In this document: positions 15,713-24,279 of the stretch, one piece after another | How positions within the stretch are numbered: position 1 is the first letter of the stretch | How the letters are laid out: each line of letters starts with the position of its first letter | From: Natrinema amylolyticus_A | GTDB taxonomy: Archaea; Halobacteriota; Halobacteria; Halobacteriales; Natrialbaceae | Reading direction: 5' to 3' | Assembly: GCF_042678045.1 (NCBI RefSeq) | Contig: NZ_JBHUDI010000003.1 | Span: 124,001 to 188,000, forward strand | Length of the DNA stretch: 64,000 bases | The notes under the pieces: generated by a model | What the model saw: only the letters and a program-made list of their open reading frames with translations | Database searches by the model: none | Told to the model about the DNA's origin: nothing | Position numbers and translations under genes: made by a program

Positions 15713-17131
15713 ATGCGTCTGACGTTCGATGATGGAACACTGCTACTCGAGGGCGCTCCCGACAGTGTTCCCTACGCCGAGTGGGACGACCGCATCGACG
15801 AGTATCGAGCGCAGGCCTATCGCTATCACGACCTCCATCAGTGGGCAACTCCCTCCAGTCGCGACCGCGACCAGCAGACCCTCGCGCAGGCCACGATGGC
15901 TAGCGAACCCCTTGAAGACGATGCCAGAGCCTACAGTGATCTTGCCCTCTCACCTGCCGTCGCGATCGAACCTCGAGGCTACCAGCAAGCCTCTCTCGAG
16001 GCCTGGATCGATCACGACCGTCGGGGGAGTGTCGTCCTCCCGACCGGCAGTGGGAAAACTTTCCTTGCGATCCAGGCGATTGCCGACGCCGGCGTCAGTA
16101 CGCTCGTGGTTGTTCCAACGATCGATTTGCTTAACCAGTGGCATGCGACACTCACCAACGCGTTCGGAGACCAGCTTCCCGACGATGTCGGCGTTCTTGG
16201 TGGCGGCAGCCACACGATCACGGACGTGACGGTGACGACCTACGATTCGGCCTACCGGTACATCAACGAGTACGGCGACCAGTTCGGTCTGCTGGTCGTC
16301 GACGAAGTCCATCACTTGCCCGCCCCCACGTACCAGCAGATTCCCGAGATGATGATCGCGCCCTATCGGCTCGGATTGACTGCCACCTACGAACGAGCTG
16401 ACGACCAACACGAGGTCCTCGACGAGTTGCTCGGCCCCGTCGTCTACGAGGAGGACGTCGACGAACTCACCGGTGAGTACCTCAGCGACTACGAGACAAT
16501 TCACCTTGAGGTTGAACTCACCGCCGACGAGCGTGACCAGTACAATGAGGAGTACCAGTTGTATCGCGACTACGTCGACTCCCACGACTTCGACATCTGG
16601 AAGGAACGGGGCTACCAAGAGTTCCTCAAGCGCAGTTCCTACGATCCACAGGGGCGACGAGCCCTAGTCGCCAAACAGCGGGCCGAAGAGATCGCTCGAA
16701 CTGCTGAGAAAAAACTCGAAACCCTGGATAACCTCCTGAAACGCCACTACGACGACCGGACGATCATCTTCACAGCGAATAATGACTTCGCCTACGAGAT
16801 TTCCCAGGAGTTCATCATCCCGTGTATTACTCACCAAACGGCTACCGAGGAACGCACAGACCTTCTCGACCGATTCCGGACCGGGGAGTACTCGATGCTC
16901 GTGACCTCACAGGTCCTCGACGAGGGTATCGACGTGCCTGCAGCGAACGTCGGGATCATCCTCTCGGGAAGTGCCTCGAAACGCCAGTACGCCCAGCGGC
17001 TTGGACGGATCCTTCGCCCGACGGAGGATCGCCAGCCAGCGCGACTCTACGAGATCATTGCCGCCAATACCAAGGAAACGTACGTCTCTCAACACCGTCG
17101 CCAAGGAGTTCGAACCGATGCTGACAGCTGA
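15713..17131 (+). CDS. XPB/Rad25-like superfamily 2 DNA helicase
   Basis: This 472-aa protein starts at ATG 15713 (MRLTFDDGTLLLEGA); the frame upstream lacks coding character, and a TATA-like AAATATATCC lies at 15659-15668. After an N-terminal damage-recognition-like domain, RecA1 has Walker A LPTGSGKT (about residues 109-116) and Walker B DEVHH (about 196-200). LTATYER is motif III. RecA2 holds FTANNDFAYEIS, DEGIDVPAANVGI and the arginine-finger region QRLGRILRP. The length and RED-like layout fit archaeal XPB. It overlaps the Bax1 gene by 14 nt, matching the known archaeal XPB-Bax1 helicase-nuclease complex that unwinds and cuts DNA. Confidence 0.9.
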   Translation: MRLTFDDGTLLLEGAPDSVPYAEWDDRIDEYRAQAYRYHDLHQWATPSSRDRDQQTLAQATMASEPLEDDARAYSDLALSPAVAIEPRGYQQASLEAWIDHDRRGSVVLPTGSGKTFLAIQAIADAGVSTLVVVPTIDLLNQWHATLTNAFGDQLPDDVGVLGGGSHTITDVTVTTYDSAYRYINEYGDQFGLLVVDEVHHLPAPTYQQIPEMMIAPYRLGLTATYERADDQHEVLDELLGPVVYEEDVDELTGEYLSDYETIHLEVELTADERDQYNEEYQLYRDYVDSHDFDIWKERGYQEFLKRSSYDPQGRRALVAKQRAEEIARTAEKKLETLDNLLKRHYDDRTIIFTANNDFAYEISQEFIIPCITHQTATEERTDLLDRFRTGEYSMLVTSQVLDEGIDVPAANVGIILSGSASKRQYAQRLGRILRPTEDRQPARLYEIIAANTKETYVSQHRRQGVRTDADS

Positions 17132-18479
17132 CCTCGCTCGCTCGCGCACGCGAAACGGATCTGTTGAGCCACTGTTTATTGATCCTGCCAAGCCCCAGTA
17201 TCGGGAGACGGCTCAGGAACTCATCGACATCTTCGAAGACCATCTGGGCGAACCCAAAGGTGATCTCGAGGAGACGATCGACCAGCTGACGATCGCCGAT
17301 ACCGACTACAAGATCGTCCAGGGGCTGGCGAAGCTCCTCACGGATGAGTGCGAGTTCGAGACGGTGGCTGCGGCTGATCCTCAGGAGATCCGTCAGGCGT
17401 TGTTCGCGAAAGCCAACGAGTCGTACCCGATCGTCCGACAGCCCACCCTTGGAGATGACACGCAGCGCCTCGAGGTCTACAGTGCCGTCGCTGATCAGCT
17501 TGGGCTCAGTCTCGAAGAGTGTCACCGAGGAATGTACGCCGATCTCGAGGACAACAAGCTGCTGGTGCGATTTGGCGATCTGTGGGTCGACGAGTACGCT
17601 GGCGACAATAGTTCATCGACGACCCGCTTGACCGGGGATAGCGAGGAGACCTACGCTGAGGACACGATCAGCGTTGACTGGCTTCTCACGCGGTACAATC
17701 TCGCGCTGGCTCAGGCGGTCCTGTACGACGCAACGCAGATGCGAATCCGTGTGTGGGACCACTTCAACACGGTGTTCAGCTACGTCAAGTTGTTCGGGTT
17801 GATGCACCGAATCTATCCCATTGACGAAACCGGCGAGCGGGTCGACTCGACGGATGTCGCTGCAGGCTACGAGGCAATTCTGGATGGGCCCGCGTCGTTG
17901 TTCTCGAAATCCCGGAAATACGGTATTCGGATGGCGAATTTCCTGCCAGCACTGCCGCTGTGTGACCGCTGGGAGATGACGGCCGAAGTCCTCGATCGGG
18001 ACGAAGGATCGACAAACAGTGGACCACTGACGTTCGAGCTCGATCAGACCGGTGGATTGTCCTCCCACTACAGCGCACAGGACGAGTTCGACAGCGATCT
18101 CGAGCAAACACTGGCCCAGAAGTGGGAACGGGCGACCACCGACTGGGAGTTACGTCGCGAGGACGACGTGCTGGATTTGGGTGCCGAGGTGATGATCCCT
18201 GACTTCGCAGTTGAGCATCCAGACGGCCGACGGGCGATCCTCGAGGTCGTGGGCTTCTGGACGCCCGAGTACCTCGAGGAGAAGCTCGCGAAGATCGAGG
18301 CCGCCGAGCTTGACCATCTCCTGATCGCGGTTTCCGATCGACTCGAGTGTTCAGCGACCGATGTCGAGAAGGTAAGTGATCAGGTGCTGTGGTTCAAGTC
18401 TGGGATCCACGTTTATGATGTCGTTGACCTTGCAGAGAAGCATGCTATCCAGACCGGTGTAGATCGGTCTCACGGCTAA
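17118..18479 (+). CDS. Bax1-type nuclease (DUF790)
   Basis: This 453-aa protein starts at ATG 17118 inside the 3' end of the helicase gene. The N-terminal part (MLTADLARSRTRNG..) and the central helical region match DUF790 (Bax1), the nuclease partner of archaeal XPB. The C-terminal nuclease fold carries PD-(D/E)XK-like residues: MIPDFAVEHPDG (Asp), then AILEVVGFWTPEYLEEKL (Glu and Lys). Bax1 cuts DNA near the bubble opened by XPB and is thought to work in excision repair. Location in a mobile-DNA-rich stretch raises the alternative of a defence or element-maintenance role. Confidence 0.9.
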   Translation: MLTADLARSRTRNGSVEPLFIDPAKPQYRETAQELIDIFEDHLGEPKGDLEETIDQLTIADTDYKIVQGLAKLLTDECEFETVAAADPQEIRQALFAKANESYPIVRQPTLGDDTQRLEVYSAVADQLGLSLEECHRGMYADLEDNKLLVRFGDLWVDEYAGDNSSSTTRLTGDSEETYAEDTISVDWLLTRYNLALAQAVLYDATQMRIRVWDHFNTVFSYVKLFGLMHRIYPIDETGERVDSTDVAAGYEAILDGPASLFSKSRKYGIRMANFLPALPLCDRWEMTAEVLDRDEGSTNSGPLTFELDQTGGLSSHYSAQDEFDSDLEQTLAQKWERATTDWELRREDDVLDLGAEVMIPDFAVEHPDGRRAILEVVGFWTPEYLEEKLAKIEAAELDHLLIAVSDRLECSATDVEKVSDQVLWFKSGIHVYDVVDLAEKHAIQTGVDRSHG

Positions 18480-18569
18480 TCGTTGGACGATGTTCCAATC
18501 GAATGAGGTCGACTAGCTCGCTTCCGAATCCTCAGACAAGGTTGGAGACTTCGACCCCAGTCTCTTCTG

Positions 18570-19718
18570 CTATCGGCCGAAAATCCCACGTAACCGCCGA
18601 ACGAGAGACTTCGACTGCATCTCCCTCAAGCACTCAGACTCCTCTTCTCGAGCCACGGGTCTTCCCTCATATGCCTCGAGTCGCCGTTCAAGCCGTTCGA
18701 TCCGCGCCGTCTTCTCCTCCACTTCTTTCTCGAGAGATGTCGTCTGCTTTCGAAGTAGGGAAACCCTCTTTTCGAGGTACACATGCTCGCGATCTCGCGA
18801 AGGCCCCGCTTCCTGCGCCTCTACCTCACTCTCAGATGGCTCGTAAAACTCAGAGGTGTGTGCAATCGCTCGAGCAATGGTCTTCTCACCATACGTCGAC
18901 CCATCTGCATAGTGTTCCTCTCCCCACTTCGGACGGTTCAGTTTCGATCGCCGAAACAGTCGGTCCATCTGGCCGGCATGACCTCCTGTCCAGAACGCAA
19001 GCAAACAACACAGCGCCATATCCGCTTCCGACTGGCTCGTATACCCGACAGTCGACCCGTTCCAGAGCCGTTCAAACTTCTCGCCATTCGCCGCATTTCG
19101 AGCCTTCTCGAGCAACTCGTCATCCGAGAGCCGAGCTTTCGAACCCGGCTCCGACGTAGATCCCTCCTGACCGCCGTCATCACTCTCACGAACGTACGCT
19201 GAATGAACCTCCTCGAGTTCGCGTTGCCGAGATTCGATTTGCGTTGGCGTCCCCGAGACGTGCTCGCCAGTGACAGTAAAGTATCGAGCATGATCGTATA
19301 TCTCGATGTGGCCACGTCGATTGCGGCCCTCAGGAAGCTCACCAGCCACCAAGACGTGATAGCCAGTCCCCGATGGCGAGACCTCCGTATACGAATCCAG
19401 CCGACCAACGATGGTCTTCGCTTGCTCAGTCGGCTGTCCAGTATCTGGGTCACGACAGTCGTCTAGATCAACTCCAACGAATGGATCTGACTTCGTGAAC
19501 GCGAACCCGAGCCCATTGACCGCAGTTGAGTCCGATTCCACGCACTCGAGAGCAGTCTCGAGATCACACCATGTCCCCTCATCCGTTGTCGATGCGAACC
19601 CTGCCGTCTGTGGATCAACCGGAATCTTCGTCGTCTCCCCGTTGCGCTCGGCTTGCTTCCAGCAGATCCACTGGTTTCGAGTACACAACGCCTCCGGAAC
19701 AGTAATTCCATCAACCAT
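18570..19718 (-). CDS. Primase-polymerase (phage/plasmid type)
   Basis: This 382-aa protein is from ATG 19718, one base after the VirB4 stop. A longer start at 19754 would overlap VirB4 by 35 nt. The N-terminal ~190 residues match a bifunctional primase/polymerase (AEP-like) domain: FVGVDLDDCRDP provides the metal-binding aspartates, SPSGTGYHV the nucleotide-binding loop and HIEIYDHARYFTVTG the third motif. A middle helical domain (about 215-300, RLWNGSTVGYTSQSEADMAL) resembles the primase C-terminal part of NrS-1-like polymerases. The tail is a coiled coil. It likely primes replication of the element. It is the last gene of the T4SS-like operon. Confidence 0.85.
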   Translation of the reverse strand: MVDGITVPEALCTRNQWICWKQAERNGETTKIPVDPQTAGFASTTDEGTWCDLETALECVESDSTAVNGLGFAFTKSDPFVGVDLDDCRDPDTGQPTEQAKTIVGRLDSYTEVSPSGTGYHVLVAGELPEGRNRRGHIEIYDHARYFTVTGEHVSGTPTQIESRQRELEEVHSAYVRESDDGGQEGSTSEPGSKARLSDDELLEKARNAANGEKFERLWNGSTVGYTSQSEADMALCCLLAFWTGGHAGQMDRLFRRSKLNRPKWGEEHYADGSTYGEKTIARAIAHTSEFYEPSESEVEAQEAGPSRDREHVYLEKRVSLLRKQTTSLEKEVEEKTARIERLERRLEAYEGRPVAREEESECLREMQSKSLVRRLRGIFGR

Positions 19719-19719
19719 C

Positions 19720-21837
19720 TCAATCCGAAAGCCCGAGGGAACCCTGACCACCACTCGTCACAGAGCCAGAAACACTACCAGACTGCCCCGGCAACTCCGA
19801 TCGAGACTGTTCCTTCGGGTCGAAATCGATCACTGCGGTCTCGTCGTCCATCGCCCGGACTTCGATCCCACGCCATTCACCGTCGACACCAACAAGTGCT
19901 TCAGAATATCCCGTCCGATCGTTCCCTGGAACGGCCTCCTGGACGAAGCGCATCTGTGCGGAATTGAGTCCGAACTCGTTGGCCCACTCACGATCCATTC
20001 CATCGAGATGGTGGAACTGCTTGATCGCACACTGGTCGATGATTGCCTCCGACTCTGGATGCTGGAAGAACTCGTCGACAGTCTGCGTGACAAGCCGAAT
20101 CGAGAGGTTGTGATGACGGTGATGCCGGAAGACAATCTCGAGATACTCGAGACTTGCTGCATCCTGCATGATATACCGCGCTTCGTCGATGACGAAGACG
20201 ACCTCCTTGTCCGTCTCCTTCGCACGCTCGTAGACCAGCGAGATCAACAACTGCATGATCAAGCTCGTACTCCCACCGAGACTTCCCTCCTGTTGGGCGA
20301 GATCCAGATAGATCACCTTCTCATCGCGGATATCGAACGCCGTCTCCCGACCTAAGTTCTCGTAGCGACCACCCACGGCAAACGGCCGCAACTGATCGAT
20401 GAGCCACGTCGCGTCCTCTCGAATCTTCGTCGTCTCTTCGTCCGTCCTGACGACGTACTCCGTGGGCGTCTCCACCATCTTCTCGAGGATGTCGAGCACG
20501 TCCCGCATCGTCGGACTCTCGTTGTGATGAGTCGCGATATCGTCGGTGATGCCATTCCTCGCATACGCCTTCTCGATCGCCGTCTCCAGCGTAGTCCGTC
20601 GATCCCCGAGTGAAATCCCACGGGTCGCAAAGTAGTTCGACAAGAAGCTCATCACGCTATCGAGCTTCTCCCGATACGGACTCGCGTCCTCACCCATCGC
20701 CTGCTGGACACGCTCGGGCGTGCGCTTGATCTCGAGCGGATTCAGTCCCATATCCCCACCAATCGTGATTCGCTCGCCACCGACCGCCTCAGCAACACCG
20801 GCCCAGTTGTTCAATGGCTCGAGGATGATCCCAATCCGATCCTCGCTCTGCTCGATCGACCGAACGAAATTCTGCTTCGAGCCGAACGATTTGCCAGAGC
20901 CAGGATCGCCGATCGTGAACATCGCATACCCATTTTCTCGAGCAAAGGGATCGATCACGACCGGACTCTGATTCTTCCAGTGGGTCCCGAACTCGACACC
21001 GCCGTCCTCGAGAATCGTCGCGTTATGCGGCGACGCAAGCAACGCACCGATAGCACCACCAAGCGCCGTCGCCTCTCGACCAAACGGATTCGGTCCCACC
21101 GGTGCCGCAGCCTGAATCGCGAGATCCTGCTTACAGATCGCCGTCTTCGGCGAGAGACCCGCTGGCTGTTCACGAAGCCGACTACGGATCGTCCGAACAT
21201 CCTCACGCAACTCATCCCGGGAATCCGCACGGATCGTGATGAACATCCCCTGATCGAAGACCCGACTTCCGTTCTCGACGCTTTTGTACGTCGAGAGCGC
21301 CTCGTTCGCTCGTTCCTGTAGATAGCTCCCTCGAACGGTTCGCTCGAGGTCTGCATCAGCCTGGAGGTCGTCGGCAACATGCTGGAGTTCGTCTCGTGCT
21401 TGCTGCTGACTCTTCGGTGTGATGTGCACCGTCAGATCGAACTCGATATCTGTGAGCTCGAAGAGTTCCGTCAGATAGCCATCTTTCGGATAGTCGGGAT
21501 AATCAGCAATGTAGAGTGTCGATGTCCAGTGATCTCCAACACGAGCAGTCCGCGTATCCCACTCGATCGCCGCCGGTGCGATAACGTGCTGGTGATGCTC
21601 TGCAATATCATCGAGGAGCTCGCCTTCACCAATGCCGTCGTCCACAGTGGTCTCCTCGAGGAGATCAACTAACTCGACTTCTTCAACCTCCTCCGCTCGC
21701 CAGTAGTCCCACGCAATCTTCACGAGAAGCGTGAGCAGCGCCGTTGCCCCAACAGAGAGAGCAAGCCCTGCTCGAGTCCCTGTATCTGGAAGCAAATTTT
21801 GCACCTGACCCACAACCGAAACAACCGAATCGATCAC
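19720..21837 (-). CDS. virB4: VirB4-type ATPase of T4SS-like apparatus
   Basis: This 705-aa protein starts at GTG 21837, which overlaps the upstream stop (caGTGAttg). An N-terminal TM helix (about 22-40) is followed by a VirB4 N-domain-like region with FELTDIEFDLTVHITPK. Walker A IGDPGSGKS spans about 309-317 and Walker B VVFVIDEA about 546-553. QLLISLVYERA and VTQTVDEFF are typical motor-domain features of VirB4/TraC ATPases, which drive pilus assembly and DNA transfer. The Ser/Gly-rich tail is unusual. The gene sits between a membrane-anchored N-half-like protein and the primase, in a tightly coupled operon. Confidence 0.92.
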   Translation of the reverse strand: MIDSVVSVVGQVQNLLPDTGTRAGLALSVGATALLTLLVKIAWDYWRAEEVEEVELVDLLEETTVDDGIGEGELLDDIAEHHQHVIAPAAIEWDTRTARVGDHWTSTLYIADYPDYPKDGYLTELFELTDIEFDLTVHITPKSQQQARDELQHVADDLQADADLERTVRGSYLQERANEALSTYKSVENGSRVFDQGMFITIRADSRDELREDVRTIRSRLREQPAGLSPKTAICKQDLAIQAAAPVGPNPFGREATALGGAIGALLASPHNATILEDGGVEFGTHWKNQSPVVIDPFARENGYAMFTIGDPGSGKSFGSKQNFVRSIEQSEDRIGIILEPLNNWAGVAEAVGGERITIGGDMGLNPLEIKRTPERVQQAMGEDASPYREKLDSVMSFLSNYFATRGISLGDRRTTLETAIEKAYARNGITDDIATHHNESPTMRDVLDILEKMVETPTEYVVRTDEETTKIREDATWLIDQLRPFAVGGRYENLGRETAFDIRDEKVIYLDLAQQEGSLGGSTSLIMQLLISLVYERAKETDKEVVFVIDEARYIMQDAASLEYLEIVFRHHRHHNLSIRLVTQTVDEFFQHPESEAIIDQCAIKQFHHLDGMDREWANEFGLNSAQMRFVQEAVPGNDRTGYSEALVGVDGEWRGIEVRAMDDETAVIDFDPKEQSRSELPGQSGSVSGSVTSGGQGSLGLSD

Positions 21838-22925
21838 TGGTCGGCCCTCCGTTGATGATCGACCGCCGGATGGTCGCGAATCGCATCCGCACCATCGTCG
21901 TATTCGTGTTCCTCTCCGTTCCAGAAGTCCATCGAGAGAACGAACAACTCGACCGTCGTGAGCCGATGAGCAGACCACCCAGATACCTTCTGGATGAACT
22001 CCGTCTGGAGGCTATGACATCGATTTTCAAGCTTCTCGAACATGGCCGCTCGAATCTCTGCGTCAGTCATATCATTGCGCCGGGTCACGAACGGGTTGAA
22101 CAGAAACCCGATCACCGGAAACGAGGTGAGTTTCTCTGCAGGAGAGCGCTCATCCTGATAGCGGTCATAGACCTCGAACGGATCGACTTCGACACCGATG
22201 AAATAGCGGATCTGCTGGGCTCCCTCGAGATCTCGCGGCCGTTGCTCGCGATATTCCTCGAGTAACCCTCTAAAAATCGGATTCTCCTCAACATCACTAT
22301 CAGAGAGCCGCCCATCGATTCGCTCGATCAATCTCTCCACTGGGAACGAACGAGTCGTCGCATGGAACTTCAGCGTAAAATCGAGCTCTTTATTCGCGAA
22401 CTCTTCGCCGAGTTGCTGGATCTGTGCCCAGTCACCGGACATCGCGAAGTCCATGTTCCCAGGATCGATCTCGAGATAGGCCTCCATCGCCCCATCCGAA
22501 CGCTCGATCGCACCGGTACCAGGCCATGCACGCCTGATGTTCGTGAGATCCTGCGTTCGCTCGTCCGGTTTGAACGGCGTGTAACTCACGAGCCCACCAT
22601 CAGTTCCAGACTCACCGGACTCGACTGCACTGTACGTGACTCGAGGTCGTTTGCAGTAGTAGCGATAGACGTCTCCCAACCACGTCGACGCGGGGAGATG
22701 ATTCGGCGATGCATAGACGACTGCACCACCAGCCACGATTCCCAGGAGAACGAACGGTAAGATCGCCCCCTCGAGCCCAATCAACCCGCCCACGAGAAGT
22801 CCCGCGATCGGGAAGCCAAGGAGAACGTAAACGTCCCCCTCCTCGATATTCAGAATCGGGATGCGACTCTCTTCGCCCAGTTCGTCCATGATTCGCCGGC
22901 CAGCTGCACCGCTTTCTTGTGTCAT
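21834..22925 (-). CDS. PrgI/VirB3-VirB4N-like membrane protein
   Basis: This 363-aa protein has two hydrophobic helices near the N-terminus (about 32-50 VYVLLGFPIAGLLVGGLIG and 55-72 AILPFVLLGIVAGGAVVYA), as in PrgI/VirB3-type proteins. The soluble part (about 95-360) resembles the N-terminal domain of VirB4/TraC ATPases: YTPFKPDERTQDL, a central WAQIQQLGEEF helix and IRYFIGVEVDP. There is no Walker motif. It overlaps the upstream VirB6-like gene (ATGA) and the VirB4 ATPase gene (GTGA). The pair looks like a VirB4 split into a membrane-anchored N-part and the motor. The split is inferred. Confidence 0.7.
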   Translation of the reverse strand: MTQESGAAGRRIMDELGEESRIPILNIEEGDVYVLLGFPIAGLLVGGLIGLEGAILPFVLLGIVAGGAVVYASPNHLPASTWLGDVYRYYCKRPRVTYSAVESGESGTDGGLVSYTPFKPDERTQDLTNIRRAWPGTGAIERSDGAMEAYLEIDPGNMDFAMSGDWAQIQQLGEEFANKELDFTLKFHATTRSFPVERLIERIDGRLSDSDVEENPIFRGLLEEYREQRPRDLEGAQQIRYFIGVEVDPFEVYDRYQDERSPAEKLTSFPVIGFLFNPFVTRRNDMTDAEIRAAMFEKLENRCHSLQTEFIQKVSGWSAHRLTTVELFVLSMDFWNGEEHEYDDGADAIRDHPAVDHQRRADQ

Positions 22926-24058
22926 TTGAAGTATCCCGGATCGTTCTCAGTGCGACGGTACGCCGGGGCATCGTCCCAGCCATACGCGTCTCCCACGACA
23001 TTATCGTGGGCCGCTCGTTCTCCATTATCACCGCTCGAATCTCCAGATCCACCACTTTGGCGCATCTTCGACGCAGCAGAATAGCCAACAGCCGCCTTCG
23101 GGCCCCACATCGCAGTCGTCGTTGCAGCAGCGGGACCAGCAATCACACCAGCACCGACTACTGCACCTGCAGTGACGCCAGCCTTTGTCGTTGCACCCAC
23201 GATCTTCGTCGTCATCGGACTGGCGTACTTGAACAGCTTCCAGACGATAACGATCGAAAGCAGTGGCAGCGTGACTGCAATGAGGTAGCTCAAAAACGCA
23301 CTCTCTGGAATCAATGCCGACTCTGTCCCGTCACTGAAGAGCAGTTCATAGCCTTTGAACAGCAACGCCACTGGAATCGGCATGATCGCAAGTGGCACGA
23401 ATTTCAAACAAACCGTTCTCGCGATGTGCGAGACGACAGGAAGGTTTCCGTAGGCCAACGCAAGCCCGATCGGCATGGCATAAACCAATATGTACAATAT
23501 GATTTCGCGAAGGAAGAACAGCGCCTGCAGGGCCCACATCGCAACGGCACCAACGCCCGTGAGAAAGAGCGCAAGGATTGGATTCGTGATACTCAACGAG
23601 AGTAGACTCACCATCGCACTCGTCACGGCTGCAATGTCCGGAATCAGCGCAATCGTGAAGCCGTCGACCAGATAAAGCGCCAAAACCGCGACCCAGTACC
23701 AGGTTACGATCAAGAACCCGCCAGTCCACGCACTCCGCTTCGTCTTTCGTGTCTCGTATGCACTGCTGATATTGAAAATTCGAATCGCATGTCGACCCTG
23801 TACACACATCACCAGTAACAACAGGGAAACGAGCATGATCTCGCCGCTGACAAGGCTGCTGTGGATACTATCCCAGGGAGTATTCGACGGCTGGCCGAAC
23901 ACGAACGCACCGTCCGTTTCCGGCGTTGGTGTTCCAAACACCTGAGCAGTGATCGCAGCATACCCATCCGCCAACCCCTCTTGGAACCATTCAATGAGCT
24001 TGTCGATTGCGTCTTCGAACCACTTGATCCCGACATCGGAGAGCGACCACGAGGGCAT
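22922..24058 (-). CDS. VirB6/TrbL-like polytopic membrane protein
   Basis: This 378-aa protein has six or more membrane segments: about 70-88 (IMLVSLLLLVMCVQG), 110-130 (TGGFLIVTWYWVAVLALYLV), 140-165, 170-195 (GVGAVAMWALQALFFLREII), 198-215, 225-245 and 262-285. A Gly/Ala-rich stretch (TAGAVVGAGVIAGPAAATTT) precedes a hydrophilic tail with SGGSGDSSGDNG. This is the pattern of TrbL/VirB6 channel proteins of type IV secretion systems. The start codon overlaps the stop of the 73-aa gene (TAATG). Confidence 0.8.
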   Translation of the reverse strand: MPSWSLSDVGIKWFEDAIDKLIEWFQEGLADGYAAITAQVFGTPTPETDGAFVFGQPSNTPWDSIHSSLVSGEIMLVSLLLLVMCVQGRHAIRIFNISSAYETRKTKRSAWTGGFLIVTWYWVAVLALYLVDGFTIALIPDIAAVTSAMVSLLSLSITNPILALFLTGVGAVAMWALQALFFLREIILYILVYAMPIGLALAYGNLPVVSHIARTVCLKFVPLAIMPIPVALLFKGYELLFSDGTESALIPESAFLSYLIAVTLPLLSIVIVWKLFKYASPMTTKIVGATTKAGVTAGAVVGAGVIAGPAAATTTAMWGPKAAVGYSAASKMRQSGGSGDSSGDNGERAAHDNVVGDAYGWDDAPAYRRTENDPGYFK

Positions 24059-24279
24059 TATGCAACCCTCTCGAGTTCGATCACACAGCCAGAGCCCTCG
24101 AGCTCAACCAGCTCACCGGCACTCTCGAAATCTACACTCGAGGCACGTACAACATACTCGAGTCTCCAAGCAAAATCCTCGAGAGCAGTACAACTCCAAA
24201 CCAACAATCCGGTAGCACCCCTCCATCGAAGTGTTCGAAGAACAATACTTCCCCACACCGTTTCTAACCCGTTAGTCAT
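24058..24279 (-). CDS. 73-aa protein inside the T4SS-like operon
   Basis: A tiny gene whose ATG (24279) overlaps the stop of the surface-protein gene and whose TAA overlaps the next ATG (TAATG at 24058). This tight double coupling argues that it is expressed. It contains a TGLLVWSCTAL segment and an acidic end with two cysteines overall. No domain is recognised. It may be a small accessory subunit of the membrane complex. Confidence 0.6.
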   Translation of the reverse strand: MTNGLETVWGSIVLRTLRWRGATGLLVWSCTALEDFAWRLEYVVRASSVDFESAGELVELEGSGCVIELERVA

